53,505 nt of DNA from Metabacillus fastidiosus NBRC 101226 (lineage in GTDB: Bacteria; Bacillota; Bacilli; Bacillales; Bacillaceae): assembly GCF_001591625.1 (NCBI RefSeq), contig NZ_BCVG01000019.1, forward strand, positions 1-53,505, written 5' to 3'. Each line of letters begins with the position of its first letter. Within the stretch, counting starts at the first letter, position 1. The translations under genes and the position numbers were made by a program. Below are positions 27,928 through 35,728 of this stretch, one piece after another. The notes under the pieces were generated by a model. It was not told the DNA's origin. It saw only the letters and a program-made list of their open reading frames with translations, and did not search any database.

Positions 27928-28386
27928 TAGGAATGGCTGGATCAAGAGCTAGAATTATAGATAGCTTTGAGAATGGAACATTATTGTATTTTTACTAGGT
28001 ATTAGTTTAGGCTCATATCTAATGTAGTGTTGCCGGATAATACATCTATTCGTATGAAATATAAAAACTGATCCCTTTATGAAAGATCCAGTCAAACAGA
28101 CTGTTTTTTTATGTTAATAAAGAATCTCCTCTTTATAAGTCAAATTTTTATCCATCCACAACATAAATATAAAAAGAACCAACTTTTTTCACAATTTTTC
28201 CCTTCATTTAATGTAAACCAGACCTCTAGATTGCCAAATATAAAAAGTTATTTAAAAAGCATTCTATTAAAAAACAGAAAGATATTTCCTTTATAGAAGA
28301 AGATAATATACTTTTTTTACCATTTAAACCGATTTCATAGGTATTTGTTAACAATTCTGCCACATTATTTACCCCTAATTAATAAA
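27928..28386. other. Non-coding stretch before the pst operon
   Basis: No supported gene. A small hairpin with a T-run (CAGTC 28089-28093, GACTG 28099-28103, then seven Ts) resembles a terminator, which leaves room for an unrecognised small RNA between 27930 and 28110. Around 27933-28020 two frames give a short protein-like text that shifts frame once, perhaps a worn gene fragment. An ORF at 28111-28296 has no ribosome site. Confidence 0.35.
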
Positions 28387-28440
28387 TTTACAAAACGTTT
28401 ACAAAACTCTAATAAAACATTTACAAACGATGTTTATGCT
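28387..28440 (+). promoter_or_regulatory. PhoP box array and -10 of the pst operon
   Basis: TTTACA occurs at 28387, 28398 and 28420, each in phase with an 11-bp period; the in-phase position 28409 holds the degraded CTAATA. TTAACA at 28348 lies further upstream. TATGCT (28435-28440) can serve as the -10. Direct TT(A/T/C)ACA repeats with 11-bp spacing are the established PhoP site in Bacillus, so induction by phosphate starvation is expected. Confidence 0.85.
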
Positions 28441-28477
28441 AGAGAAGTTGCCAATAGATTATCTTGGAGGTTTAGAA

Positions 28478-29320
28478 ATGACGGTTATAAGAAAAACAAC
28501 GATAGGATTATTGGTGCTATCCTTAGCCGCCATGTTATCAGCATGTGGTATGTCTGATGAAAGTAAAGAAGGATCATCAAGCAATAACAAATATACACTA
28601 TCGATTTCGGGATCCACATCTGTTGGACCTTTAACTGAAAAATTAGCAGATAAGTATGAAGAAAAAAATGAAATAAATATAGAAGTAAATCAAATAGGTT
28701 CTTCTGCTGGAATCACAAATGCGACAAATGGTGTGTCAGAGATCGGCATGTCTTCGCGTGATTTGAAAGAGGAAGAAAAGAAGAACGGCCTGAAGGAGAG
28801 TATTATTGCTTACGATGGAATTGTAGTAGTAACCCATCCGAGTAATAAAGTTAAAAATCTTACAATGGAGCAAGTAAAGGAGATTTTTACCGGTAAGGTT
28901 ACAAACTGGAAGGAGCTTGGGGGAGATGATATGGAAATTGTCGTTGTCTCCAGAGAGGATGGTTCCGGCTCACGTGATGCTTTCCAGGAAATAGTAGACT
29001 ATACTTCCGGTGAATTAGTTAGAACTGCGATCGTTGCGAGCGGTAACGGTAATATTAAAACTACCGTTGCTACGAATAAGCATGCAGTAGGATTTATTTC
29101 ATTTGAATATATCGATGATTCTATTTCTACTGTGGATATTAATGGAGTGGAGGCTACAGCAGAAAATGTTCTGCAGCAAAAATACAGCTTGTCACGACCG
29201 TTCCTGTTTGTTTACAAAGAAGAATATCTTAATGATGAGGGACAGAAATTTATAGATTATATTTTAAGTCCGGAGGGACAAGCGATTGTATCAGAAACAG
29301 GAGTAATACCGTTAAAATAA
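28478..29320 (+). CDS. pstS: PstS phosphate-binding lipoprotein
   Basis: A 280-residue lipoprotein: basic start, hydrophobic helix and lipobox LSAC with the acylated C23. The mature part begins the periplasmic-binding fold with ISGSTSVGPLTEKLADKY, where the SGSTS loop contacts phosphate, followed by QIGSSAGITNATNG and REDGSGSRDAF, both typical phosphate ligands. It captures phosphate for the PstCAB channel. The start at 28478 (GGAGGTTTAGAA upstream) is chosen over an earlier in-frame ATG at 28430. It is the first gene of pstSCAB, behind the Pho boxes. Confidence 0.95.
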   Translation: MTVIRKTTIGLLVLSLAAMLSACGMSDESKEGSSSNNKYTLSISGSTSVGPLTEKLADKYEEKNEINIEVNQIGSSAGITNATNGVSEIGMSSRDLKEEEKKNGLKESIIAYDGIVVVTHPSNKVKNLTMEQVKEIFTGKVTNWKELGGDDMEIVVVSREDGSGSRDAFQEIVDYTSGELVRTAIVASGNGNIKTTVATNKHAVGFISFEYIDDSISTVDINGVEATAENVLQQKYSLSRPFLFVYKEEYLNDEGQKFIDYILSPEGQAIVSETGVIPLK

Positions 29321-29383
29321 ACAATTAATGATGCAATATTTATATCAACATTGTGTATTTAAGCAATCTTGGAGGAATGAAGC

Positions 29384-30298
29384 ATGTCAATCCCACCTAA
29401 TGAAAAACAAACGATAGAAATCGAAAAATCAAATAAAAAGAAGTATATGATGGAGAAGCTGTCAGGAAGAGTATTTCTGTTCTGTGCACTTCTTTCAGTG
29501 ATCAGTTTAGTTTTAATTATAGGATTTGTATTTTATAAAGGGTTCCATCCGTTTGTGGCACAGGGTTATAACTTTATTGACTTTCTTTTTGGAGTAGATT
29601 GGGTACCAAGTGAAGATAAATTCGGAATTTTTCCAATGATTGTGGCATCTATATTTGCTACAGCAGGAGCATTAATCATTGGGGTTCCGGTAGGTCTGTT
29701 TACGGCAATTTTTTTAGCAGAAATTGCACCTAAACGTTTAGCGAAAATCATTTCACCTGCTGTACAGCTGCTCGCAGGTATCCCGTCTGTATTATATGGT
29801 GTCTTCGGGCTTGCCGTTATCGTTCCTTTCTTGCAAAATAATTTAGGCTTAGCGAAGGGACAAAGCTTATTAGCTGTTATTCTCGTCCTAGCCATTATGA
29901 TGCTGCCTACAGTAGTTACTGTATCTGAAACAGCGATAAGAGCAGTCCCGAAAGCGTATCGCGAAGGCTCGCTTGCATTAGGGGTTTCTGAGATCGGAAC
30001 AATTTTTAAAGTAGTTGTACCAGCGGCTAAATCCGGTATTCTCACTGCCGTTGTTCTGGGCATGGGAAGAGCGATCGGAGAGACGATGGCAGTCATATTA
30101 GTAGCAGGAAACAGTCTCATTATCCCAACGAGTCTAACAGACAGTGTACGTCCATTAACTACAAATATTGCACTTGAAATGGGATATGCAGCTGGAACAC
30201 ATCAGGAAATGCTGTTTGCAACAGGTATTGTTTTATTCTCCTTTATCTTATTATTGAATTTTGTCTTAGCAAAAGTCGCTTCGAAAGGTGGTAATTAA
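29384..30298 (+). CDS. pstC: PstC phosphate ABC permease
   Basis: A 304-residue permease with six membrane helices. The conserved binding-protein-dependent transport loop is near the C-terminal half (AVPKAYREGSLALGVSEIGTI, with EGSLALG contacting PstB). It forms the channel with PstA. The N-terminal cytoplasmic extension (residues 1-28, rich in K and E) precedes the first helix. The start follows CTTGGAGGAATGAAGC, 63 bp after pstS. Confidence 0.95.
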   Translation: MSIPPNEKQTIEIEKSNKKKYMMEKLSGRVFLFCALLSVISLVLIIGFVFYKGFHPFVAQGYNFIDFLFGVDWVPSEDKFGIFPMIVASIFATAGALIIGVPVGLFTAIFLAEIAPKRLAKIISPAVQLLAGIPSVLYGVFGLAVIVPFLQNNLGLAKGQSLLAVILVLAIMMLPTVVTVSETAIRAVPKAYREGSLALGVSEIGTIFKVVVPAAKSGILTAVVLGMGRAIGETMAVILVAGNSLIIPTSLTDSVRPLTTNIALEMGYAAGTHQEMLFATGIVLFSFILLLNFVLAKVASKGGN

Positions 30299-30299
30299 G

Positions 30300-31124
30300 T
30301 TGAGAAAGTTTAAAGATAGCTTGTTACGTGGACTTCTTTGGTTTTCGGCTTTCTTAACAGTTGCCGTTCTCGTTACTATAGTTGGGTATATATTTTATAA
30401 GGGGTACCGATTAATAAATATCGATTTTATCTTTAGTGATTATTCGCCTGCAGGCGATGGCGGCATTTGGCCGATGATTGTTACGACGATATATACAATT
30501 GTTATCTCGTTATTAATAGCAACCCCGGTCGGGATTTTGGCTGCTGTGTATTTGCAAGAGTATGCGAAACAAGGCCAATTGGTAAAATTAATCCGTTTTG
30601 CGACTGAAAGCTTAACAGGAATCCCATCGATTATTTATGGATTATTTGGGGCAGTATTCTTTGTGGCTACTTTAAAACTAGGGATGTCCATCATTGCTGC
30701 TTCATTAACATTAACTATTATCGTATTGCCTGTCATCATCCGAACAACAGAAGAATCATTAAAAACGGTTCCTCGTTCGTATCGTGAAGGGTCTCTGGCT
30801 CTCGGAACTACTAAGCTCCAAACTTTATATAAAGTAATTTTACCAAGTGCGATGCCTGGTATATTATCTGGTATCATTCTCTCAATCGGTAGGATTGTTG
30901 GTGAATCGGCTGCAATATTTTTAACAGCCGGCACAGTAGCAGCATTGCCGGAAAGTATTTTTTCATCTGCAAGGACGTTAACGGTTCATTCTTATTTAGT
31001 GACACAGGAGTCAGGGGATATTGAACTCGCAGCTGCAGTTGGAATTGTCTTAATTGTTATCATACTTGTATTGAATCTTGTAGCGACGTTTATATCAAAA
31101 AAATTAAATAAAGCTAATTATTAA
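30300..31124 (+). CDS. pstA: PstA phosphate ABC permease
   Basis: A 274-residue permease partner of PstC with six predicted helices and the coupling loop TVPRSYREGSLALGTTKLQTL. A TTG start at 30300, one base after the pstC stop, is preferred because GGTGG lies 8 bases upstream. The GTG at 30288 would overlap that site. The tight spacing indicates translational coupling with pstC. Confidence 0.93.
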   Translation: MRKFKDSLLRGLLWFSAFLTVAVLVTIVGYIFYKGYRLINIDFIFSDYSPAGDGGIWPMIVTTIYTIVISLLIATPVGILAAVYLQEYAKQGQLVKLIRFATESLTGIPSIIYGLFGAVFFVATLKLGMSIIAASLTLTIIVLPVIIRTTEESLKTVPRSYREGSLALGTTKLQTLYKVILPSAMPGILSGIILSIGRIVGESAAIFLTAGTVAALPESIFSSARTLTVHSYLVTQESGDIELAAAVGIVLIVIILVLNLVATFISKKLNKANY

Positions 31125-31139
31125 ATGAGGTGTATGTTA

Positions 31140-31964
31140 ATGAATATAACAATGACTGAACGTAATAATACAATAAATGTGAATTTATCACAGGTGAGTG
31201 AGCAATCTCAGGGGACAGCGAAAATTAGTGTAAGAGATTTGAACTTGTTTTATGGAGAAAAACAGGCGCTTTATTCATTAGCAATGGATATCCAGGAGAA
31301 AGAGGTTACAGCCTTAATTGGTCCTTCCGGCTGTGGTAAGTCAACTTTTTTACGAACAATAAACCGTATGAATGATTTGATTGACGGCGTAAAGATTAAC
31401 GGGGATATTATTATCGATAATGAAAATATATACGAATCCAATGACGTAATAAAATTAAGAACGAAGGTCGGTATGGTATTTCAAAAGGCAAATCTATTTC
31501 CGATGAGTATTTATGATAATGTGGCATATGGCCCTCGAATGCAAGGGATCAAAAATAAAAATAAATTGAATGAGATTGTGGAAGAGAGCTTACGCGGTGC
31601 AGCGATCTGGGATGAAGTAAAGGATCGTTTGAAAACATCGGCACTTGGATTATCAGGCGGTCAGCAGCAGCGTGTCTGTATTGCGCGTGCAATTGCGATG
31701 AAACCGGAGATCATTTTAATGGATGAACCGACTTCCGCATTAGATCCAATCTCAACTTTAAAAGTAGAAGAATTAATTGCAAACATGAAAAAGGATTATA
31801 CAATCGTTATTGTTACTCATAATATGCAGCAGGCAGCACGTGTATCTGATAAAACAGCTTTTTTCTTAAACGGTGAAATAGTGGAATATGATCTAACAGA
31901 TAAAATCTTTTCCATGCCGAAAGAGAAGAGAACGGAAGATTACATTACTGGTAGATTCGGTTGA
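31140..31964 (+). CDS. pstB: PstB phosphate ABC ATPase
   Basis: A 274-residue ATPase. Walker [10 protein letters not shown] is at residues 61-69, followed by the Q-loop in [13 protein letters not shown], the ABC signature LSGGQQQR and Walker [14 protein letters not shown]. It energises phosphate import through PstCA. The ATG at 31140 follows GAGGTGTATGTTA; other Met codons upstream are in the ribosome site. It is the last gene of the operon, closed by a hairpin. No phoU follows, although many pst operons end with it; B. subtilis likewise lacks a classic pst-linked phoU. Confidence 0.95.
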   Translation: MNITMTERNNTINVNLSQVSEQSQGTAKISVRDLNLFYGEKQALYSLAMDIQEKEVTALIGPSGCGKSTFLRTINRMNDLIDGVKINGDIIIDNENIYESNDVIKLRTKVGMVFQKANLFPMSIYDNVAYGPRMQGIKNKNKLNEIVEESLRGAAIWDEVKDRLKTSALGLSGGQQQRVCIARAIAMKPEIILMDEPTSALDPISTLKVEELIANMKKDYTIVIVTHNMQQAARVSDKTAFFLNGEIVEYDLTDKIFSMPKEKRTEDYITGRFG

Positions 31965-31977
31965 TTTTTAATGAGTG

Positions 31978-32017
31978 AAAACCTTGATTGGCTTACATGC
32001 CTTTCAAGGTTTTTTGT
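31978..32017 (+). terminator. Terminator of the pst operon
   Basis: AAAACCTTGA (31979-31988) pairs with TCAAGGTTTT (32005-32014), then a T-run. Confidence 0.85.
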
Positions 32018-32046
32018 TATTCCTTTTAAAAAAGACGGCTATCACA

Positions 32047-32109
32047 CCTGTTAACAGTGAAATAACATAAAAAATCAATGAAATTGTATGTTATCAGGCT
32101 GTTAACAGG
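32047..32109. promoter_or_regulatory. Two-step dyad built on CTGTTAACAG palindromes
   Basis: CCTGTTAACAG (32047-32057) and CTGTTAACAGG (32099-32109) are inverse to each other, and each core CTGTTAACAG is itself palindromic. Nested inside are ATAACAT (32062-32068) and ATGTTAT (32088-32094). The gaps between the outer and inner arms are four bases on both sides and the central loop is 19. It can form a symmetric cruciform or RNA hairpin. It lies 85 bp before the DnaD-like gene and could be its operator or an origin-like site. Confidence 0.6.
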
Positions 32110-32193
32110 AGATATGAGCGTGAAAACACAATTGCTCATTTAAGAGAAATCATTAGGATAGACGGGAGTGATAAGAAAGAGAGGAGAAAAAAG

Positions 32194-33069
32194 ATGTCTA
32201 AATTGCTGCTTGATGAAAAACCTTTGCTTATTATTCCTTCCCTTGCTAAAAAGGTAGGGTTGAACGAAAGTATTATTTTACAGCAGATTCATTACTGGCT
32301 GCAGATCAGTGACCATACATATGAGGGCTATAAATGGATGTATAATACGTATGATAAATGGGCGGAGCAGTTTCCTTGGTGGAGCAAAGCGACGATCCGC
32401 AGGCTTATTACAAAGCTGGAAAAGCTCGGCATTATTGTAACCGGAAATTTTAATAAAATGAAAATGGATAAGACAAAATGGTACCGTATTAATTATGAAG
32501 CATTGAACGATATGAGCAGTCCATGTGCTCAAAATGAGCAGTCGAGGTGTTCAAAATTAGCTGTCGAAGAGCCAACTTTGAGCACACCATTACCAGAGAG
32601 TACTACAGAGATTACTTCAGATAGTAAAAAAGAAGAAGAAGCCACTTCCTCTGCTTATCATTTTTTTGAACAAAACGGATTTGGAACAATCAGTCCTTAT
32701 ATTGCTGAAAAGATAAATGGATGGATAAAAGATTTATCAGAAGAACTAGTAATCGAAGCGATGAAAATAGCAGTTGAAAATAACAGCAGAAATTGGAGAT
32801 ATGTCGCAGCTGTTCTTAAAGACTGGGTGGATAAAAAAATTAAAACGGTGAAGGAAGTTCATGCAGCACAATCGGCTTTTCGTAAAAGACAGTCACAAAA
32901 TCGGAAGGGTAACAGGATTCGGAAAGAGCTTACACCTGACTGGCTAAAGAATGAGCAAGCTGAATCAAAGAAAGAGGAGCCGTCTCAGAAAATGAGTGCG
33001 GAAGATTTTGAGAGGGAAAGGGAGGAATTATTGAAAAGAATTCGGAATTATAAGGAGAAACCGAAATGA
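32194..33069 (+). CDS. DnaD-like replication protein, phage/plasmid type
   Basis: A 291-residue protein. The N-terminal part (1-110) resembles a winged-helix replication initiator (LNESIILQQIHYWLQIS, then WSKATIRRLITKLEKLGI). A linker rich in S, E and T follows, then a DnaD C-terminal domain (about 155-230, FGTISPYIAEKINGWIKDL, NNSRNWRYVAAVLKDW). The tail is basic and rich in K, R and E. This layout is typical of prophage and plasmid DnaD-type loaders rather than core DnaD. It stands alone behind GAGAGGAGAAAAAAG; no other phage genes are present. A decayed copy of its 3' end lies at 34566-34790, so the region is probably the remains of a mobile element. Confidence 0.8.
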   Translation: MSKLLLDEKPLLIIPSLAKKVGLNESIILQQIHYWLQISDHTYEGYKWMYNTYDKWAEQFPWWSKATIRRLITKLEKLGIIVTGNFNKMKMDKTKWYRINYEALNDMSSPCAQNEQSRCSKLAVEEPTLSTPLPESTTEITSDSKKEEEATSSAYHFFEQNGFGTISPYIAEKINGWIKDLSEELVIEAMKIAVENNSRNWRYVAAVLKDWVDKKIKTVKEVHAAQSAFRKRQSQNRKGNRIRKELTPDWLKNEQAESKKEEPSQKMSAEDFEREREELLKRIRNYKEKPK

Positions 33070-33215
33070 TGAATGATTTTTAAAAGTTTATTCAAGAATT
33101 TAGTGAGTAGTAAGGCGATTTATTCAACAGATGGGTTGCTCGTGAGACGAAAGGCAGTCTTGAAGGAGTAGGGTAGTGCCTTTACCTGTCACCACCCAAA
33201 GATGGGAAAGTTAGT

Positions 33216-33743
33216 TTAGTCCTTCGTTTCAGATGGCGGATTCTTTATGACATCCACTTCACCTGCAACTTCAACATCAGCTGTTTCTTTTTTTAGTTTT
33301 TCCTTTATTTGTTTCATTTCTTGTATTTGACGTGTTGTAATCGATACTTCGTTCACTTGAACAGGGTGTTTGCTTATTTTGATTTCTTCTTCTTTCAGAG
33401 GGATTCGGAATTGCTCCTCATCACCTGCTTCTATTACCATTTCTTCACGTCTAATCGGAACCGTGAATGTTTTCTGTCCTTCGATGACTTCTTTATGAAC
33501 CTTTACTTCACCCGTTTGTACTCGTTTCTTTTTTATGTCCAGCTGCTCTTCTCGTAATTGAAGCGTTTGTTCTTTATTTTCATCTGTTTTTTTAGCTGCT
33601 TTTTCTGTATTCCTTCTTGAATTAATCATATAGTTAATGCCGCCGATAATTGCTCCTAAAACAAGTACTGTTACGATCGTAAGACCTGTTATCCAAGCAA
33701 CTATGCCCCCGGTTATCGCACCAAGAATAATATATTTTCCCAT
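33216..33743 (-). CDS. DUF2382 (YsnF/AvaK) protein with membrane anchor
   Basis: A 175-residue protein. The N-terminus (3-45) is a glycine-rich double membrane segment (YIILGAITGGIVAWITGLTIVTVLVLGAIIGG). The C-terminal DUF2382 domain (about 65-165) has the repeated pattern LREEQLDIKKKRVQTGEVKVHKEV and VPIRREEMVIE. The start is moved to the ATG at 33743 (GGGAGGTCCT upstream). DUF2382 proteins are stress- or desiccation-associated with unknown biochemistry. A second family member lies 193 bp upstream, and the two are separated by a repeat element with a hairpin. Confidence 0.8.
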   Translation of the reverse strand: MGKYIILGAITGGIVAWITGLTIVTVLVLGAIIGGINYMINSRRNTEKAAKKTDENKEQTLQLREEQLDIKKKRVQTGEVKVHKEVIEGQKTFTVPIRREEMVIEAGDEEQFRIPLKEEEIKISKHPVQVNEVSITTRQIQEMKQIKEKLKKETADVEVAGEVDVIKNPPSETKD

Positions 33744-33819
33744 AGGACCTCCCGAAGTATTTTTATGTAAAAACGATGGAAAGAAGGGGCTGTCCAATAA
33801 GTCCCTGATAAGCTTAAAA

Positions 33820-33882
33820 AGCTGAACGGCCCTGTCACCAAATCCTGGATTTTACTGAATTTCCATCACAGGGCCTTTCAGC
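33820..33882. repeat. Dispersed repeat, copy 2, hairpin-forming
   Basis: GCTGAACGGCCCTGT (33821-33835) and ACAGGGCCTTTCAGC (33868-33882) form a 15-bp stem with one mismatch around a 32-base loop. The reverse complement of 33820-33869 matches 891-940 at 42 of 50 bases. The flanks (GGGGCTGTCCAATAAGTCCC at 33786-33805) look like the small hairpin repeats scattered in Bacillaceae genomes. Confidence 0.6.
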
Positions 33883-33927
33883 AGGGTGTCTGAAAAGGAT
33901 AAAAATCAACCCTTTTCGGACACCCTC
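33883..33927. terminator. Hairpin between the two DUF2382 genes
   Basis: AGGGTGTCTGAAAAGG (33883-33898) pairs with CCTTTTCGGACACCCT (33911-33926), 16 bp with one G-T pair and a 12-base loop. It begins nine bases downstream of the 158-residue gene on the minus strand. No clear T-run follows, so it may belong to the repeat element and act as a weak terminator. Confidence 0.55.
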
Positions 33928-33935
33928 AGGAACAA

Positions 33936-34412
33936 TTAGTCCTCTTTTATAATGTCGGCATTGCCATTCGATCCAACATCTAGAACTTCTTTATGAATGA
34001 CGTCACGTACTTGTTCTGTTTCCTGAACCGGACGTTTTTGAACGGAAACTTCACCAGTAACGACCGTATGCTTATCTACATCAATTTTTTCAGCAGTTAC
34101 TGGAATGTGAACCGTTTCTTCAGCTGTAATTGGTTCATCTGCTGGTCTGCGATCAACAGCTCTTTGTTCAATGACGACTTGATCATGTGAAACAGGGACA
34201 TCCACTGATTGTTCTTCCTCCACAATGTTCTTGTGAAGCGTCACATTACCTGTTTCCACACGATATTTGTTGATATCCAATTCTTCCTCACGAAGATCAA
34301 GCTGTGCTCCTTCTGCTGCAAATTCTGTATCAGCAGTACGATCTACTTCACGTGCCTTTTTTTGAGTTTTCTGTTGAGTTTCTTCATCGTTAAATAAATC
34401 AAAAAAGCCCAT
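33936..34412 (-). CDS. DUF2382 (YsnF/AvaK) protein
   Basis: A 158-residue soluble protein, nearly all DUF2382: LREEELDINKYRVETGNVTLHKNIVEEEQSVDVPVSHDQVVIEQR, then a second module (EETVHIPVTAEKIDVDKHTVVTGEVSVQKRPV). The two modules repeat the same strand pattern, an internal duplication. It has no membrane anchor, unlike its neighbour. The start follows TTAGGAGGTTTTCAAT. Family members are induced by general stress in Bacillus (YsnF); the mechanism is not known. Confidence 0.8.
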   Translation of the reverse strand: MGFFDLFNDEETQQKTQKKAREVDRTADTEFAAEGAQLDLREEELDINKYRVETGNVTLHKNIVEEEQSVDVPVSHDQVVIEQRAVDRRPADEPITAEETVHIPVTAEKIDVDKHTVVTGEVSVQKRPVQETEQVRDVIHKEVLDVGSNGNADIIKED

Positions 34413-34565
34413 ATTGAAAACCTCCTAAGGGATTGGTTTGGTCTTACAACTAGTAATATTGCCTGTGTGAGTGAAAATATGTGCTTGAATTTTGGGACCT
34501 GTTACAAAAAAGACTTAGTGTATTTTACGTCCAATGTTTTATTAAGAAAAGTCTGTTAAAAAATA

Positions 34566-34790
34566 AAACGGTAAAAGAAATTCATATAGCACAAGAGGCT
34601 TTTCGGAAAAGACGGTGCAAAATCGAAAGGAGAATAAGGCTCAGAAAAAACTTACACCTGACTCGTTAAAAGACGGGCAAAATGATCTAAAAGAAACGGG
34701 GCTGTTTCATGAAATGAGTAATGAAGAATTTGAGAGGCATTATTATAAAGAATTCGGAGTTATAAGGAGAAACCGAGAGGATGGATGATT
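34566..34790 (+). pseudogene. Decayed copy of the DnaD-like gene 3' end
   Basis: The text matches the tail of the gene at 32194-33069. Parallel blocks are KEIHIAQEAFRKR versus KEVHAAQSAFRKR, a shared CTTACACCTGACT run, then GAAATGAGTAATGAAGAATTTGAGAGG versus AAAATGAGTGCGGAAGATTTTGAGAGG, and a shared TTATAAGGAGAAACCGA end. The frame is broken by small indels, and the first two thirds of the gene are missing. It is a remnant of a second, related copy, which implies an older duplication or replacement around the DUF2382 pair. Confidence 0.8.
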
Positions 34791-34830
34791 AATTAAAAAG
34801 GTTATGTTGAATTTTAATATCGATCATTAT

Positions 34831-34867
34831 AAAAAAGAAAGGAAACCCGGTTTTAAGAGTTTCCCTT
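34831..34867 (-). terminator. Terminator of the leftward membrane protein gene
   Basis: On the minus strand AAGGGAAAC pairs with GTTTCCTT, followed by TCTTTTTT. It lies 34-70 bases after the stop codon at 34901. Confidence 0.7.
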
Positions 34868-34900
34868 CAGTTAGTTCATTTATTTTTTTGAAATGGCTGA

Positions 34901-35254
34901 TCATATAAGTTTCACAGCTCTTCGTCCGATTGCTGTTATATAGATAATTATTGCATATATAATTGTTCCTGCTAAGTAATTTACAGATTGCATTGGTGTA
35001 CTAATGCCGTGCATCTCATTATATAAATGATCCTGAGCTTGTGACCCCCAAATGATAAATAAGGTAGCTGATAATAATATTAATGCTAAACTCGCTTTTT
35101 TATGGAAGGTAATTTTTATAAAACTTTCTTTTAATGCTTCGGTAAATTTCATTTTAGAATATTTTAATGTTTCTGCTTTTTTCTGAAGCGGTATTAAGAA
35201 ATAAAGGAATAAAGCACCCCATATTAAAGCCATCATGACTATAGAATTATCCAT
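34901..35254 (-). CDS. Small membrane protein, 117 aa
   Basis: A 117-residue protein with about three membrane helices (residues 5-22, 53-70 and 88-110). The short cytoplasmic parts are basic. The ATG at 35254 is chosen as the first Met after an AGAGGA site; a longer in-frame start reaches 35374 but would overlap the next gene. It lies downstream of the DUF4177 gene in the same direction. Family not recognised. Confidence 0.5.
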   Translation of the reverse strand: MDNSIVMMALIWGALFLYFLIPLQKKAETLKYSKMKFTEALKESFIKITFHKKASLALILLSATLFIIWGSQAQDHLYNEMHGISTPMQSVNYLAGTIIYAIIIYITAIGRRAVKLI

Positions 35255-35354
35255 TTTGGTAATCCTCTTTTCTATCAGAACTTGTAGTGATAATACAGTT
35301 TTAAATAATAGAATAAAGGTGGTAGCAAGTAAATTTGTGTATAACTGAAGATAA

Positions 35355-35543
35355 TTAAGTGATTTTACGTTCAAAAATCATCTCATAAAAAGTAGCAGTA
35401 CTGTATCCCATAACAGCAGGAGCAAATATTTGAACAAGTCTCCAGCCTTCCTTGGCATGTTTATGAATAATATCATGATGTTCTTCCTTCGGTTTCCCGT
35501 TCCATTTACTAAGTTCAATTTTTACAAATGTATATTCGTACAT
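35355..35543 (-). CDS. DUF4177 protein, 62 aa
   Basis: A 62-residue protein with the DUF4177 pattern: MYEYTFVKIEL at the start, a short helix, HAKEGWRLVQIFAP in the middle and a closing strand YEMIFERK. It is the normal length for the family. The start follows AAGGAGGTCTAGCAT. The domain is a small alpha/beta fold of unknown function, common in Bacillus. It probably forms a unit with the following membrane protein. Confidence 0.85.
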   Translation of the reverse strand: MYEYTFVKIELSKWNGKPKEEHHDIIHKHAKEGWRLVQIFAPAVMGYSTATFYEMIFERKIT

Positions 35544-35728
35544 ATGCTAGACCTCCTTGTTAATGTTTCTGACTAATATACGAAGCCGATTGGGGGAAGG
35601 TTTCAATTATTATGTGAAAGGAATGGTATTTATTAGAGTTTTTCAATTGAAGCGGTATAATAAATTAGCACAGGCAGATAACTAAAAATATTATAGAACA
35701 CAAAAATAAAAGAAGAAGGGGAGATACA

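Noticed and set aside
27933-28020. Short protein-like text in two frames after dptH
   Set aside because: Too short and not recognised; could be chance, so not called a pseudogene.
28111-28296. 61-codon ORF before pstS
   Set aside because: No ribosome site, composition like random AT-rich DNA, and it lies in the upstream region of pstS.
29566-30120. 184-codon minus-strand ORF
   Set aside because: Shadow of pstC; the sense strand encodes the conserved permease.
32278-32532. Minus-strand ORF inside the DnaD-like gene
   Set aside because: Shadow frame without ribosome site.
34481-34669. 62-codon plus-strand ORF
   Set aside because: Only a partial frame of the decayed DnaD-like tail; no ribosome site.
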